Source: Syngnathus acus (taxonomy: Eukaryota; Chordata; Actinopteri; Syngnathiformes; Syngnathidae). Taken from it: 64,000 bases of DNA. This document shows positions 17,812 through 29,378 of the stretch, piece by piece; the first letter of the stretch is position 1, and the number at the start of each line of letters is the position of its first letter. The position numbers and the translations under genes are program-made. The notes beneath the pieces were generated by a model. The model was not told the origin of the DNA. It saw only the letters and a list, made by a program, of their open reading frames with translations, and searched no databases. The stretch spans positions 6,121,501 to 6,185,500 of the forward strand of contig NC_051104.1 of the NCBI RefSeq assembly GCF_901709675.1, given 5' to 3'.

Positions 17812-19293
17812 CCTGGCGTGCAACTCTCATGTGTTGTCGTAAAGCAGACTACGAGTATGTCATTTAGTTTGTCATTAAAGTACATTTAAAAAAAAAAAAA
17901 AAAAAAAGTCAAGCAGACTGCGTAAAATTCGTGGGTGACCTGTTGACAGAAATATTGCCGCCGCAAAGGATTATGGGTAACAATTCATTTCCTTAACTAA
18001 TGGTAAATGTGGGTCATAGGTTGTATGGAGACACAAAGCATTTTTAGGATTGCAACAACCTTCCTCTAAGTTCTTCTTGTTCTTCTTGTTCTTCTTGTTG
18101 GAAAGGGAAAAAATGTCCCTTTGCAAAAAAACATGTATATATGTCCAAAGCGGTCCACATTTTCCATTCAGCTGGGGTACCATTGCAAAATAGTTGGGGG
18201 GAAAAGAACTGAGAATGTTCCGAAAGAGATCTGGCTCCATCACTCCCCAAGTGGCGTTCCCTGTGGATATGAAGCATATACTGTGTCGGGCGTATCTGCT
18301 TAAAGCCGACTAACAATATCGCTTCAAACACGTTTTCCTTATTCTTACAACAATTCTGTTTACGCATTCTTGAACGTGTTATTATTTATTCCGACGCTGA
18401 AGTCCGTAAGTGTTGCGTTTGTACTTTTATTAGTTGCACAAAACACGATCGCGACCATGTCATTTTGCGCTGGTAAAAGTGGGCATACTCGTATCCTAAA
18501 CGCCCAACAATGGCCGTGGCACAACGTATGAAGTCAGATTAAGTGTTTTATTTTGGGGAGTATTTCATTTTTCTTACACTTGCTGAGTCTGGTTGTGCAA
18601 AGGAATGTGGATCACATTTTAGTGTCATTTTATGGATCGCATCTTGGTGCAATCTAATTCTTACTGACACTAAAAGAATACAATGGGCATGTTTTGCAAC
18701 ATATTCACTTTATTATGATCACATGTGATGATATTTCAACCAAGAAGACGATTGTTGTGGCGCGCGTCAATGCCGTGACGCCAGCTTTTGGTGCGCGACA
18801 TAGGGACGTACACGCGCAACACTCGTGCGCACGCGCAGTTTTGAAAAGTCAACTTGAACCTACTAAAAACTGAAATACTGCTTTTGTGTGTTGTGTATGA
18901 AATTGAACTTTGATTCTTGATTTTTGTACAAAAGATGATTTAAAGTGTAAATCAATGTGTCATCTAATCATCTATTCTGTGTTTGTTCAGTGCATACAAT
19001 GAAAACTGTGATGAAATGTGACTGTACATGCCAAAATAAACAAATCAATAAAGCAACATTACTGCATTGTTAGGTTCACCCTAAATCAAGGGAGGTCTCA
19101 ATGTCCCTTAAAGTCAAATTAGTCGTGCGGGTATTGTAGGAATATTGGCATAACTTGTAAAAACAAGGTCAATGTATATAGTAAGTCGTTCAGTAAAGAT
19201 AAAGAGGGACTGTCATTATGCAACATTGACAGTTGGTGGCAGTATTACGCGTTCTCGTGTTTCAACGACGCTCAAAGAGCGCCGAAGAAGAGA

Positions 19294-19307
19294 GTTGCCG
19301 CAGTAAC
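19294..19307 (+). promoter_or_regulatory. RFX X-box motif upstream of ift74
   Basis: GTTGCC-GC-AGTAAC fits the ciliary X-box consensus GTNRCC-N(0-3)-RGYAAC at every defined position. It lies about 590 bp upstream of the ift74 ATG and just upstream of a candidate 5' noncoding exon ending at 19419. RFX factors control intraflagellar transport genes through such sites. The match is direct; the regulation is inferred. Confidence 0.65.
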
Positions 19308-19887
19308 GTCTAACAACAAACTTGGTGGTCTTGTGCAAAGGTTTCTTTTTGCTAGCTCTGGAGACAAATGACACTCATATTTTAAATATCGGCGTAAAGG
19401 AGAAACTGCAATTAAAGGTATTTTATTCTTGAATGTTTTTGCAAAAATAATGTCATCGATAAAACAGTCAGTGCACAGTCTTTTAGTGGCTTGGCTCTCA
19501 TGTACAAAAAGTGATTGCTCGACTGCTATCAACATGTAAATAACATGCTTACGGTGGTCATATTTACCTATACAGAACACACACGTCCCGTGATCCATAA
19601 ACCTTAACGATAGTTTACGTGCGAAGTCTTGTACACTGTAAATGTAACTGTTAGCCGCGTTAGCATGCTTCACGTCTCTTGTGTTGGCTCAAAATAGTAA
19701 ACCACCCTCAAATCGAAGCTGTGCACCGTTATATTAAGATAAGGCTTTGACAAACTCAGCCAAATTGTTTGTTTTTAAATCAATAGCATTTCTCCCAAAA
19801 GCATCCATGCATGCATCGCTGTGATGCGGCATAGTCATATTCCCCTTTAATATCTATATATGTCATGTGATTACAGGTTACAGCATT

Positions 19888-22800
19888 ATGGCGAGTCAGC
19901 GGCCTCCCTCCAGTATGGGTCGGCCTATGAGCCGAGCTGGATCAGCCGTAGGGAGACCTTTAACAGCTGTTCGACCTCCTCCTACAGCCATACGTATACC
20001 AACTGGGGTATGACAAGTTTGCCATCATGCATTAAAAGTGTGACTGTGAACTCCACCTTGGCTCAGCTGTTTTTTTGCACATACTACATGTAAGTGTCTT
20101 ATCATTATTCAGATGCAGATTCCAGGTACTAGTCTTCATCCTGGTGTGAGGACTCTGATAAGCACTCCTGGAGTCCTGTCCGCACAGATTAAAGTGGCTG
20201 ATAGGCCTGTGACCCAACAGGGCCTCAGCGGCATGAAGACTGGGTTGAAGGGTAAGAACAAGTTTTTCTTGGCTTTGATTGAACCTGATCATCTTGGATG
20301 ATGATGTAATGAATTGTCTTTTTTGATCTTCTCTCACTACCATGTCGTCTCCACCCCCATGAAGGACCCCAGAGACAAATCCTGGACAAGTCTTATTACT
20401 TGGGTCTTCTCAGGTAACTAGCAAATATGGATCCCTCTACCACTTAATCAGATTATGTGACTTGTGTTTGTGCTGTTAGGAGTAAGATCAACGAGTTGAC
20501 CACAGAGATCGGCAAACTCCACAAAGAAATCGACACCTTCAACCAGGAGAACTCCGTCTATCTGTCTTATGAAAAAAGGTCAGTGACATCACTGTTGCCA
20601 GAGGTGTAGTTGATTTAAAAAAAAATGTCATCTGTTCCCCCAGAGCTGAAAGTCTGGCTGCAGAAATCAGAGATCTGCAGGGCCAGCTTGCTGACTACAA
20701 CATGGTAAGCCGTCTGAGCTCTTTAAAGCAGAATATTTCATTCATATTTGTCATTTTATGGACAGTTGATGGACAAACTCAACACCAACTCAGACATGGA
20801 CGAAATGATCAGTGACTACAACAGTGTAAGTAGACTTTGTAAACAGAAAATAAGTGTTCCTCTGGTAAAATGTAAAAGAAAGAAAAAATCACTTTCTTTC
20901 TTCAAAACAGCTGAAAGCCCAAAACGACAGAGAGGCGGAAAGCATCGACAGCATCTTTATAGAGAGACGAGAGTAAGTGTTTTATAAATGCGTCACTATC
21001 AACTACTACAAAACACCTATAAAATACCAGTGAATCATTTTAATGTCATTAAAAAAATGACATTAAAAATAAGAAATTGAATAAAAGTAATAATCATATT
21101 TTATTGCTCTTTTGTGATGCTATAAAATTTCCAAGTGGCCCATTGTGGCCTTTATTTCAGTTACTCCCCTGCCTTGATGTAAGGATCCTCAAAGTAGTGC
21201 ACATCCTCCTCGCCCTCAGCCCTATTGTTCTCGAAGGTGATGGTCTGGTGGGTCATGCATCTCCCCGTCTCTGAGTAGATGCTTGAAGCTGGGCGGTCCT
21301 CTTGGTTCTCTTCTTGCTGCAGTCGTCTATGTCTGTAATTGTGGAAGAGCCGGTACCAGGAGGGGCCTTTGATGGCACACACCACCAACATGGATGTTGT
21401 CAGCGCCAAGGCCACGACACACGCCACAAATTTCCAAGTGTTCCCCGACGCAGGCATTTGGTCTGGTTTTTGTTGAACACAGTCTTGGTCAGACAATTAA
21501 TCATGCAGCCAGTTCAAAATGGAATATTTCTTACTGCTGTAGTCTGGGTTGATGGTCAGCAAAACTTCTGGCTTCTTGGATGGCTCCATGGTGCCTGATG
21601 TTGAATTTTGAGGATCCACTGTTGAGGAAGATGCTGCTGTTGGATGGCACTCAGCCTCCAAAACATTCATTCCGGCCTGTTGCCGTGGTGACGCACATTT
21701 TGTGTTTTGCCCTGCTGTGGATCCAAACATGGCAGAATCCCAGTCATCTATTGAGATTGAATGTACAGTCGTAAATCATGAAGATCATTACCAATGGCGA
21801 CTCCTGCTGCTCGTATTTCTTCAATGCTGCTCAGCAAGTGGCACGAGCAATTCCATGGGTTGCCCTGAAGGTCTACCACCTAATAGAGTCCAGAGTAGGT
21901 GGGGATATTCTTAAAGCAATCCCCTCGACTTTAATCTGTCCTGTCAAAATGCTGCGTAAACTGAATGTATGCTATGGCTGGCCCAAGACCGTTTTTGCAT
22001 AATACTGTAAATGTCTAGAGATCCAAGTCTATGACTTGTTACCTGTAGATTATTAAACTCGCTGAATATCTTTGCAGGCAGACTTGTCAGCAGGTTGTGG
22101 GACAGGTTTAGCATTCTGAGCGCTTCCAGGCCATAGAAAGACTCTCGTACGAGGCTGTAATGAAAGCCAAATGTATCGTAATTCCTGTTAAAAGACTCAA
22201 GTTTCTCTATTGGTCAAATGATGATAAAAAAAAAATACATCTTCAAAACTAAAGATGCAATTTAAAACCAAATGTGTAATAGAAGCTGATGTTCACACTT
22301 TCCTTTTTTTCTTATTTACCTGCTGATTTGGTTCTTGGATAGCGACAGCACGCTGAGGTTGGGTAAAACAGACAAGTACCTAGCAGATATATTGGTCACC
22401 TGGTTAAGATCCAGGTGGAGCTCCAAAAGTTGAGGATAACTGGCCAGGGCTTGTCGATCTTCATTTGACAAAGTAATCTGATTCCTCTCAACCACAAGGC
22501 TAGTAACAGATGAGTTGCTGCTGCCACAAGGGATCACATCCAAAAGCGTGGCAGTTAAGTTACGGACCTGTCACAGAATACATGAAAATAGGTTAGCGTA
22601 TGCACTATACTTAAAATAATTTAAAAAAAAATAGATATTCTTACGTGTGCATTTTCCACAGCATGATTATTCTTTGTAAATATTGCCACAAGGCAGACCG
22701 AGCACAACAGATGGAGAAATTGCTGTGGCTGGCCCATAATCTTCCCTGGATACGGAACAAAGCAGCTATTTCTTGTACCATTAAGAAAACTACAAGTGCG

Positions 22801-25711
22801 CTTACAGTTGTTAGTTTTAATCTCTATGAACAGGAACCACAAAGCTATTGTCCAGTAAGAGGAACAGCCAGCACAGCAAAAGACCTTTGGACCCTTGTAA
22901 ACTCTGAAAGCTTCCATGCAACTTTTGACTGTCGAGAAAAGTCGTTTGATGAAATCGATCCTCATTGCACACTTCCTTGTTTCTGTAACAGCGCAGTCTC
23001 AAGTGGTGTTAACTCTTTAATTGCTCCCCTCCCCTGCTACCACCTTCATAGACGCCATATACTCAAAAATGAGAATATATATTTTCCAAAAATGAGAATA
23101 TATCATGATATTTTTTTGTTGTCACGTATGCTTCTTTGTTTGACCTGCTGTGTCTTTGTGCTGCAGAAGGGAGGACGCTATCAGGGCTATTGAAGAAGAA
23201 ATCAAGAAAGAAAGGCGTGTTGCCGAAGAAATTGTCCAAGCCATGCCAGCTCCAAAGCAGGAGAAATATTTCACCATGACGACAGCCAATGAGGAGTTGC
23301 TACAGGTTTTTTTTTTTTTTTTTCTTTATCAGTGTAAAATTTACTCCAATACTTTATTTGTATAACATGCTGGTATTATAGTGAAAAAAGATTGTTACTT
23401 CTTTAGTTTCATTTCATGCCTGGATAATTTAAATGGCTGATATTAGTTCTTTTATGTAAAAAATAACACAACCTCTGTATTGTTTGTAAATGTTAAGGGA
23501 CGCGCTGAAAAAAAATAATTGTATTTAATATTTTATTTTTTTTTGTATGAATCATTCGATTCATGGGTCATTGGAATTTTATTTTGCCAAATATTGCAAT
23601 CTGCATCATCCTAAAAAAAAAAAAACTATCCACATATTCTGGACCTTACTTTAATTTCCCTGTCTTGTTCTCTCCTAGGAACTGACTCTTCTCCAAGAGG
23701 AACTGGATGCCCTGTTGACCCGGAAGGAGGAATACGAAGCAGTGAGTTAGCGCTAAACAAGAGCAGAGAAAAAATGCAAAAAAAATTAATGGATTGAGGT
23801 TAAAAGAATCTGTAGCATGTTTTGTTCCATGTCTTTATTTGTGCTAGGAGCTGGCCCATTCACAGATAAAACAGGAAGTGGTCCGGCTACACGAAACTTT
23901 GTCAACATTGGAGGCAAAGCGGGACAACATGGAGGCGGAGCACAAGAGCTTCAGCACGCCTCAAGAGGAGAGAGAGAAACTATTGAAACAGGTTGCTTTG
24001 TTATTCCTAACGCATGTGCACGTGAGTCTCCACACCAGCATTCATGCTTTATTTTTCAGGTGAAAGAGGACAATCAGGAAATCGCCAGCATGGACAGACA
24101 GTACGTATTGAGGTTTAGATTTAGTAGATTTGACAATTGTGTTATGAATTGGCATGTGTGTGTGTGTGCTCAGGCTGGTGGAGATTCGAGACAGGACCGG
24201 TCAAATTACAGAAGACATCCGACAACACGAGCAGGACTCGGAGGAAGCTCAAGGTAAGATGCTGAAAGTTGCTACACGGTCAGAGAGATATCTTGTTAGA
24301 TTGTGTACAAAAGTGGCCAGTATGAAAATATGACTACATCCTCCAGAGAAGCCTACAATCATTAAACTCATTATGCACGTCTTCCTTCAAAGGGGAATGT
24401 CAGCAGAAGTACAAGGAGCTGAAGAGGAAAGAAGAAGAAATTGATGGTAACCCCCACCTGCTTAAACAAATGACATGTACATAGATTAATACCGAATTGC
24501 TCTTTCCCAGGATTCCTGCAGACTTTTGAGGATTTAAGGACTCAGGACCAGAACAAGATGACTCAGACCCAGGAGAACATCGTCTCCCTCTTGGAGCACT
24601 GCAGCAGGGTGAGTCAAGTAGGAGACACGCGAAGACCAAAAGGGATCGTGTGGTTACATGTATTTGATCATGTACAGAATATGTTGCGGCTTCGTCGAGT
24701 GGATACAATTACAGCCAGCGAGCTTAGAGACATGCAGGACGTGTTGGTCTCCAAGGAGACGGAGGTGTCGCAGTCAGCCAGCACCGCCAAGGGACTGACC
24801 TCTGGTCAGTGAACCCGACGTAGACCCACACCTGACCCCACCCCTAGTCTTCACCTGACCTTTCACGTGGCACATGCCAAAATCACATTGTGTGCCCTGT
24901 GTTTGCTTCTCAGAGTGTCAACGGCTGCAGCAGGACCGGGAGAAATTCCAGCAGCTGGAGGGCAAAATCACGGGCGAGCTGAACACTCTGAAGGAAAATG
25001 TCAAACAGATGGAGTCTGAGCTGCTTACCTACAGGGACCTGGAAACCTTGAAACACACAGCGGACCAGAGGAAGACGGTAAAACACTTGTCCACATACAT
25101 GAATGAGTTCTCAAGACATGAGATTTCCACCAGTGTTCAAAGGTGTGATGTCTTTGTGCAGAGACTCCAGGAAGAGCGAGTTTCCCTCACACAACGGCGA
25201 GATTCATTCCATCAACTTTTGGAGGAGATGAGCGAGAAATATGAAGTGCTAAAGGCCAAACTGGAAGAAAATGAGACCCATGCACAGGTTTGTACACTAT
25301 AAGCATGTATGCCACATACAAGTGAAGCCAAGTAGCAGTAAAAAAATTTTTTATTTGTGCTGAATTTTAACAGTAAAGACAAAGTGTACATGAGCATCAA
25401 GGATTAGCTTTCCATGCACTCGTTTACTAATGATTTTTTTTTCTTTCTTTCTTTGTAGTTGGCTAACCTGGAGAGGAAATGGCAACATTTGGAGCAGAAC
25501 AACTTTGTCATGAAAGAATGTATCCTTCCCGAAAGCATCCTTACTGTTATTTTCCGATGTGTGTTGCAGACTGTTTTCTTTAACGGCAGCGTCAGTCATC
25601 GCGTCGAAATCTCAGGAGAGCGACTTTGCTTCTGTTTCCAAGAACGTCTACGAACGAGTGGCTGATTACAACAAGAGCCTCATAGACTCGCTGCAGAACA
25701 TCAGGAACTGA
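19888..25711 (+). CDS. ift74: Intraflagellar transport protein 74 homolog
   Basis: The first coding exon (19888-20007) gives [20 protein letters not shown] and a basic, proline-rich N-terminus, the part of IFT74 that pairs with IFT81 to bind tubulin. The exon from 20113 follows with [19 protein letters not shown], an IFT74 signature. Later exons encode near-continuous coiled coil: [69 protein letters not shown], and [20 protein letters not shown]. The protein ends in [11 protein letters not shown] at 25711. Overall length is about 600 aa, as in mammals. IFT74 is a core IFT-B subunit in cilia. An AATAAA lies at 25785-25790, 74 bp after the stop. The intron between about 20971 and 23166 contains lrrc19 on the opposite strand. 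Confidence 0.96.
21161..22737 (-). CDS. lrrc19: Leucine-rich repeat-containing protein 19, nested in an ift74 intron
   Basis: This gene lies wholly inside one ift74 intron on the opposite strand, as in mammals. The start at 22737 gives a signal peptide ([20 protein letters not shown]). Exons near 22570-22321 and 22141-22070 encode leucine-rich repeats ([51 protein letters not shown]). The exon near 21880-21793 is the C-terminal cap, [13 protein letters not shown] serine/threonine-rich stalk follows, then a transmembrane helix ([19 protein letters not shown]). The cytoplasmic tail contains [14 protein letters not shown] and ends EDPYIKAGE, which parallels human LRRC19. LRRC19 is a single-pass membrane receptor of kidney and gut epithelium reported to act in innate immune signalling. 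Exon borders are approximate except for the stop and start. Confidence 0.9.
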
Positions 25712-25784
25712 ATACACGCATTCTTTACATGCCGTTACTGTTGTAGAGTGGCCAATTTGGTCGAGTGGTTATTATTATTATTTA

Positions 25785-25898
25785 AATAAACATTAAAAAC
25801 CTGTTAAAACTTGTCTGGTGTTTTATTCCTTGTTTTTATTTTTTTGGGCATGAAAACAAAAATTTGACATTTGGTTAACTGCTTTATATGATAATATG
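25785..25898 (+). repeat. Left arm of a long inverted repeat, includes the ift74 poly(A) signal
   Basis: This arm reads AATAAACATT, GTTAAAACTTGTCTGGTGTT, and ATTTGGTTAACTGCTTTATA. It matches the reverse complement of 28957-29065 with few changes. The arms are about 3.1 kb apart and enclose the tandem array. The AATAAA expected to end ift74 mRNA is the first six bases of the arm. Confidence 0.85.
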
Positions 25899-25989
25899 TA
25901 TATGTGTTTTACGTTGTGTAATATGTGTTGGTGTCCCCCGAAATAAAGAGCAAAAAGTCAAATACACATTCTTGACACGTACAAAAAAT

Positions 25990-26270
25990 ACATAAAATGA
26001 TTAGATGCACCTGAAAATGGTGGTGTACCTAAAGGAGTGTCCGTGTGACGTCACAGATCAAACAGCCAATCAGAAAGTGGGGGTGAGGGCGGGTGTGGCA
26101 CTTTTCACTTTCAGTTAAGCTTTGGCCATGATTTTTCCCTAATGAACTGGCCTGTTATTAGGTACACGTGAAAATGGCGGTGTACCTAATGGAGTGTCCT
26201 AGTGACGTCACGGATCAAACAGCCAATCAGAAAGTGGGGGTGAGGGCGGGTGTGGCACTTTTCACTTAAA
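25990..26270. repeat. Two tandem copies of a CRE-containing unit
   Basis: Two copies about 162 bp apart share GGTGTACCTAA, GAGTGTCC, GTGACGTCACRGATCAAACA, and AGCCAATCAGAAAGTGGGGG. Each carries GTGACGTCAC (a CRE core) and CCAAT. Part of the unit (TAATGGAGTGTCC, GGCGGTGTACC) is the reverse complement of the end of the adjacent 235-bp array unit, so the two blocks are in opposite orientation. Confidence 0.75.
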
Positions 26271-28692
26271 CCAGGGGTGCCGACCACCAGTCCTCGAAGG
26301 GCCGCGTTCCAACATGTTTTCCGAGTGACCCTCGTTAAGCGCACCTGCGTGAAAAGTTTTAGCCACTTTCACGTTCTGCAGGAGCTAAAACTTTTCACGC
26401 AGGTGCACTTAACGAGGGAATCACACGGACACTCCATTAGGTACACCGCCATGTTCAAGTGTACCTAATAACAGGCCACTTTATTAGGGAAATATCATGG
26501 TCAAAGGTCACAGGTGTCAAGCTCTGGTCCGCAGGGCCGCGTTCCAATATGTTTTCCAAGTTACCCTCGTTAAGCGCACCTGCGTGAAAAGTTTTAGCCA
26601 CTTTCACGTTCTGCAGGAGCTAAAACTTTTCACGCAGGTGCACTTAACGAGGTAATCACACGGCCACTCCATTAGGTACACCGCCATGTTCAAGTGTACC
26701 TAATAACAGGCCACTTTATTAGGGAAATGTCATGGTCAAAGGTCACAGGTGTCAAGCTCTAGTCCTCGGGGCCGCGTTCCAACATGTTTTCCAAGTGACC
26801 CTCGTTAAGCGCACCTGCGTGAAAAGTTTTAGCCACTTTCACGTTCTGCAGGAGCTAAAACTTTTCACGCAGGTGCACTTAACGAGGGAATCACACGGAC
26901 ACTCCATTAGGTACACCGCCATGTTTAAGTGTACCTAATAACAGGCCACTTTATTAGGGAACTATCATGGTCAAAGGTCACAGGTGTCAAGCTCTGGTCC
27001 GCAGGGCCGCGTTCCAATATGTTTTCCAAGTTACCCTCGTTAAACACACCTGCGTGAAAAGTTTTAGCCACTTTCACGTTCTGCAGGAGCTAAAACTTTT
27101 CACGCAGGTGCACTTAACGAGGTAATCACACGGCCACTCCATTAGGTACACCGCCATGTTCAAGTGTACCTAATAACAGGCCACTTTATTAGGGAAATAT
27201 CATGGTCAAAGGTCACAGGTGTCAAGCGCTGGTCCGCAGGGCCGCGTTCCAATATGTTTTCCAAGTTACCCTCGTTAAACACACCTGCGTGAAAGGTTTT
27301 AGCCACTTTCACGTTCTGCAGGAGCTAAAACTTTTCACGCAGGTGCACTTAACGAGGTAATCACACGGCCACTCCATTAGGTACACCGCCATGTTCAAGT
27401 GTACCTAATAACAGGCCACTTTATTAGGGAAATATCATGGTCAAAGGTCACAGGTGTCAAGCTCTGGTCCGCAGGGCCGCGTTCCAATATGTTTTCCAAG
27501 TTACCCTCGTTAAACACACCTGCGTGAAAAGTTTTAGCCACTTTCACGTTCTGCAGGAGCTAAAACTTTTCACGCAGGTGCACTTAACGAGGGAATCACA
27601 CGGACACTCCATTAGGTACACCGCCATGTTCAAGTGTACCTAATAACAGGCCACTTTATTAGGGAAATATCATGGTCAAAGGTCACAGGTGTCAAGCGCT
27701 GGTCCGCAGGGCCGCGTTCCAATATGTTTTCCAAGTTACCCTCGTTAAACACACCTGCGTGAAAAGTTTTAGCCACTTTCACGTTCTGCAGGAGCTAAAA
27801 CTTTTCACGCAGGTGCACTTAACGAGGTAATCACACGGCCACTCCATTAGGTACACCGCCATGTTCAAGTGTACCTAATAACAGGCCACTTTATTAGGGA
27901 AATATCATGGTCAAAGGTCACAGGTGTCAAGCTCTGGTCCGCAGGGCCGCGTTCCAATATGTTTTCCAAGTTACCCTCGTTAAACACACCTGCGTGAAAA
28001 GTTTTAGCCACTTTCACGTTCTGCAGGAGCTAAAACTTTTCACGCAGGTGCACTTAACGAGGGAATCACACGGACACTCCATTAGGTACACCGCCATGTT
28101 CAAGTGTACCTAATAACAGGCCACTTTATTAGGGAAATATCATGGTCAAAGGTCACAGGTGTCAAGCTCTGGTCCGCAGGGCCGCGTTCCAATATGTTTT
28201 CCAAGTTACCCTCGTTAAACACACCTGCGTGAAAAGTTTTAGCCACTTTCACGTTCTGCAGGAGCTAAAACTTTTCACGCAGGTGCACTTAACGAGGGAA
28301 TCACACAGACACTCCATTAGGTACACCGCCATGTTCAAGTGTACCTAATAACAGGTCACTTTATTAGGGAAATATCATGGTCAAAGGTCACAGGTGTCAA
28401 GCTCTAGTCCTCGGGGCCGCGTTCCAATATGTTTTCCAAGTGACCCTCGTTAAGCGCACCTGCGTGAAAAGTTTTAGCTCCTTTCACGTTCTGCAGGAGC
28501 TGAAACTTTTCACGCAGGTGCACTTAATGAGGGAATCACACAGACACTCCATTAGGTACACCGCCATGTTCAAGTGTACCTAATAACCGGCCACTTTATT
28601 AGGGAAATATCATGGTCAAAGGTCACAGGTGTCAAGCTCTGGTCCTCGGGGCCGCGTTCCAATATGTTTTCCAAGTGACCCTCGTTAAACAC
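26268..28692. repeat. Tandem array of about ten 235-bp units, each with a perfect-stem hairpin
   Basis: The phrase ATCATGGTCAAAGGTCACAG recurs every 235 bp at about 26497, 26732, 26967, 27202, 27437, 27672, 27907, 28142, 28377 and 28612. A variant unit precedes the first and the last is truncated. Each unit has a stem of about 32 bp (CCTCGTTAAGCGCACCTGCG through AAAGTTTTAG and its complement) around a loop of about 20 bp (CCACTTTCACGTTCTGCAGG). It also has a second short palindrome ATTAGGTACAC/GTGTACCTAAT, which resembles Tc1-like transposon ends. Two unit types (ggtaatcacacggccac and gggaatcacacggacac) partly alternate, which indicates dimer-level amplification. The 68-codon frames repeated in it are by-products of the period. 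Confidence 0.95.
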
Positions 28693-28781
28693 ACACAACC
28701 GATTCTAAATATTGAGTTCACTTAACTGGAATGCACATCACTAGTACAAAACAGTGTAAGCAACTGTTGGCTGCCGGTTGA

Positions 28782-28856
28782 AATAGCCGACTGGTTTGTG
28801 ACACGGGCTCTTGCTCAGTCAAATCTTGGTTCGATCCCAGGTGTGAGACTCTACCT
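28782..28856 (+). repeat. tRNA-like segment, probable SINE head
   Basis: A perfect B-box-like GGTTCGATCCC at about 28845 lies roughly 50 bp after a near A-box TAGCCGACTGG. No clean cloverleaf can be drawn, so this is more likely a tRNA-derived repeat than a tRNA gene. Confidence 0.35.
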
Positions 28857-28956
28857 AGATGTGCTTTTGTTGTGCAATTAACCCTTTATTTATTCTTTTC
28901 TTTTATTTTTTAACCTCGTGTAGTGTAGCTATTGAAGTGTCCATGAGGTGTACCTA

Positions 28957-29065
28957 CACATAGTCATATAAAGCAGTTAACCAAATGTCTGATTTATATG
29001 TTTTAATTGGCGAATATAAAAACAAGGAACAAAACACCAGACAAGTTTTAACATAAATGTTTATT
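28957..29065 (-). repeat. Right arm of the long inverted repeat
   Basis: The reverse complement reads AATAAACATTTATGTTAAAA, CTTGTCTGGTGTTTTGTTCC and ATTTGGTTAACTGCTTTATA. It pairs with 25785-25898 just after the ift74 stop. It is either an inverted duplicate of the ift74 3' UTR or the second terminal repeat of a composite element. Confidence 0.85.
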
Positions 29066-29202
29066 AAAAATAATATTAAAAGTAAATTTCAAACCAGCAA
29101 TCCAATGTGAAATTGCAGTAGATATATTGGATAACAATATTTAGGCGTGTATATGCATACACGTTATTTAAAAACTACTACAAGTGTTGTATCACAACGT
29201 CT

Positions 29203-29378
29203 ACCAGCTCAGTGGCCTTGTGTTAGACTGTCCGCCCTGAGATTGGGAGGTCGGGGGGTTCAAACCCCGGCCGGGTCATACCGGAGACTAAAAATTGTAT
29301 TTTTCTTCCCTGCTTGGCACTCAGTGCAAGGGGTTGAGATGGGGCTCCGCTGCTGCCCACGATCATTGGAACTTTAGC
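29203..29378 (+). repeat. tRNA-derived SINE
   Basis: The head has an A-box-like CAGCTCAGTGG and a B-box GGTTCAAACCC with correct spacing. It is followed by the tail wording CCCTGCTTGGCACTCAGTGC and CCGCTGCTGCCCACGATCAT, which is typical of an abundant teleost SINE. Transcription would be by RNA polymerase III from the internal boxes. Confidence 0.7.

Larger units (their letters stand above)
16656..19887. other. Divergent intergenic region between the bZIP gene and ift74
   Basis: Both flanking genes start from this 3.2 kb interval. It holds CRE-type motifs on the bZIP side, an A-run at 17889-17907, a short TTCTTCTTG tandem at about 18068-18100, a CpG-rich patch at about 18765-18840 and the ift74 X-box region. 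A candidate 5' noncoding exon of ift74 ends at about 19419 (ATTAAAG|gtattt). I found no further coding exon. Confidence 0.45.

Noticed and set aside
23817-24257. 146-codon plus-strand frame in ift74
   Set aside because: It reads through two introns in the wrong frame; the real ift74 exons there are coiled coil in another frame.
26250-28583. Series of identical 68-codon frames (MVKGHRCQALV...)
   Set aside because: They recur at exactly the 235-bp array period, are read through the hairpin stems and have no exon context. They are by-products of the satellite.
28782-28856. Functional tRNA gene
   Set aside because: A B-box is present but the A-box is imperfect and no cloverleaf stems form; a SINE remnant is more likely.
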